From Smaragdicoccus niigatensis DSM 44881 = NBRC 103563 (GTDB taxonomy: Bacteria > Actinomycetota > Actinomycetes > Mycobacteriales > Mycobacteriaceae), in the NCBI RefSeq assembly GCF_000380645.1, contig NZ_AQXZ01000017.1, forward strand, positions 124,001-188,000: 64,000 nt of DNA. The letters run 5' to 3'. Positions within the stretch are counted from its first letter, which is position 1. Each line of letters begins with the position of its first letter. Positions 63,586 to 64,000 of the stretch are shown piece by piece. The translations under genes were made by a program, and so were the position numbers. Below the pieces are notes generated by a model that was given only the letters and a program-made list of their open reading frames with translations, was not told where the DNA came from and made no database searches.

Positions 63586-63738
63586 CGAAGATCTTTTTGG
63601 CGTCTCGTGCCAAGATCGCAAACTCATAGGTGGGACCGTAAGGTGCGGATCCGGCCGAGCGCACCTTGGGACAACGGATTCGACACCTAGGTGGCAAAGA
63701 CCTAACCCTTTGCCGGGTCTATGCCGGGTCTGCGACGG

Positions 63739-64000
63739 TTAGTTCAGCTTCTCCGCGAGCACGCCGTCAAACGTCGACCACGGCACCTCGATGACGACCA
63801 TTCCGGCCGCGTGCGGACCGACCTGTCCGTCGTCGAAGTGGATCTCGAGACCGGTCGAGGTCGGGACCCAGTTGGCGAAGTTCTTGGCGTCCGGTGACAT
63901 GCCGCCGTCGAATGTCGAATCCGCGCCGAGCTTGGCCTTCACCTTCTGCTTGGCGGCGTCGGACAAGCGCTGAAGCCCCTCGTTGACGTCGCTGAACAGT
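63739..64000 (-). CDS. Partial RsiV/DUF3298-like protein
   Basis: The gene enters from the right edge; only about 87 C-terminal residues are visible, with no start inside the window. The visible part ends GLEIHFDDGQVGPHAAGMVVIEVPWSTFDGVLAEKLN. The GxxxF(D)DGQVGPHAAG pattern followed by a hydrophobic strand fits the DUF3298/RsiV domain. In mycobacterial relatives this domain is found in exported immunogenic proteins. The N-terminal part must be checked beyond the window. Confidence 0.7.
   Translation of the reverse strand, partial: LFSDVNEGLQRLSDAAKQKVKAKLGADSTFDGGMSPDAKNFANWVPTSTGLEIHFDDGQVGPHAAGMVVIEVPWSTFDGVLAEKLN

Overview
The window is high-GC actinobacterial DNA, most likely from a mycolic-acid bacterium (order Mycobacteriales, a Rhodococcus/Nocardia-type relative rather than Mycobacterium itself). 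The evidence is gene content and order. The block pncB - clpS - DUF2017 - mec - cysO - cysM - rhomboid - metallo-beta-lactamase - rph - rdgB - DUF3817 - lprD-like follows M. tuberculosis Rv1330c-Rv1343c. There are also an LdtB-type L,D-transpeptidase, two deazaflavin-dependent nitroreductases, and a DesA3-type desaturase with its reductase. GTG/TTG starts and ATGA overlaps are frequent.

Layout. 1-2.8 kb: tandem DUF6230/DUF6114 membrane and secreted protein pairs. 3.0-11.3 kb: NAD salvage (pncA-pncB), then the Rv1330c-Rv1343c-like block; the metallo-beta-lactamase gene carries a frameshift, and murI and the Rv1333 peptidase are missing. 11.4-16.4 kb: DinB-like protein, P450, a tiny tyrosine-tailed exported peptide, a nitronate monooxygenase, a protein resembling animal LEG1, tRNA-Leu and a LAGLIDADG protein. 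16.6-25.3 kb: EF-G-like GTPase, Bcp, DUF3618/SRPBCC, a beta-helix protein, a phage-type lysin, tRNA-Lys, LdtB and a Thr-rich lipoprotein.

25.4-45.2 kb is the outstanding region: a dense signalling locus with eleven paralogous membrane histidine kinases (HK1-HK5 on +, HK6-HK11 on -). They converge on two response regulators, a lone receiver and a NarL/LuxR regulator. At the left edge, divergently transcribed, are a cyclic-nucleotide-binding protein and a cyclase fused to a receiver domain. Five kinase promoters (HK1, HK5, HK9, HK10, HK11) share one operator, TCCGTG-N4-CACGGA (one or two mismatches at two sites). It lies 22-23 bp upstream of a TAnnnT -10 box that is itself 5-7 bp from the start codon. 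This implies five co-regulated, probably leaderless transcription units. I propose a multi-input sensor array feeding a NarL-type regulator, a receiver-cyclase and possibly a phosphate sink, with positive autoregulation.

45.2-52 kb: tRNA-His, orn, a HerA/DUF853 ATPase, a tandem duplication of nitroreductase genes with an SDR-gene relic, and a TetR/nitrilase divergent pair. 52-58 kb: padR-fadH with tandem palindromes, a glycine-rich/RTX secreted protein and a UMF1-type transporter. 58-61.2 kb: a FabR-like TetR regulator whose operator recurs before the reductase-desaturase operon. 61.3-64 kb: twin 53-residue proteins and secreted or membrane proteins with Pro/Thr-rich repeats, ending in a truncated RsiV-like (DUF3298) gene.
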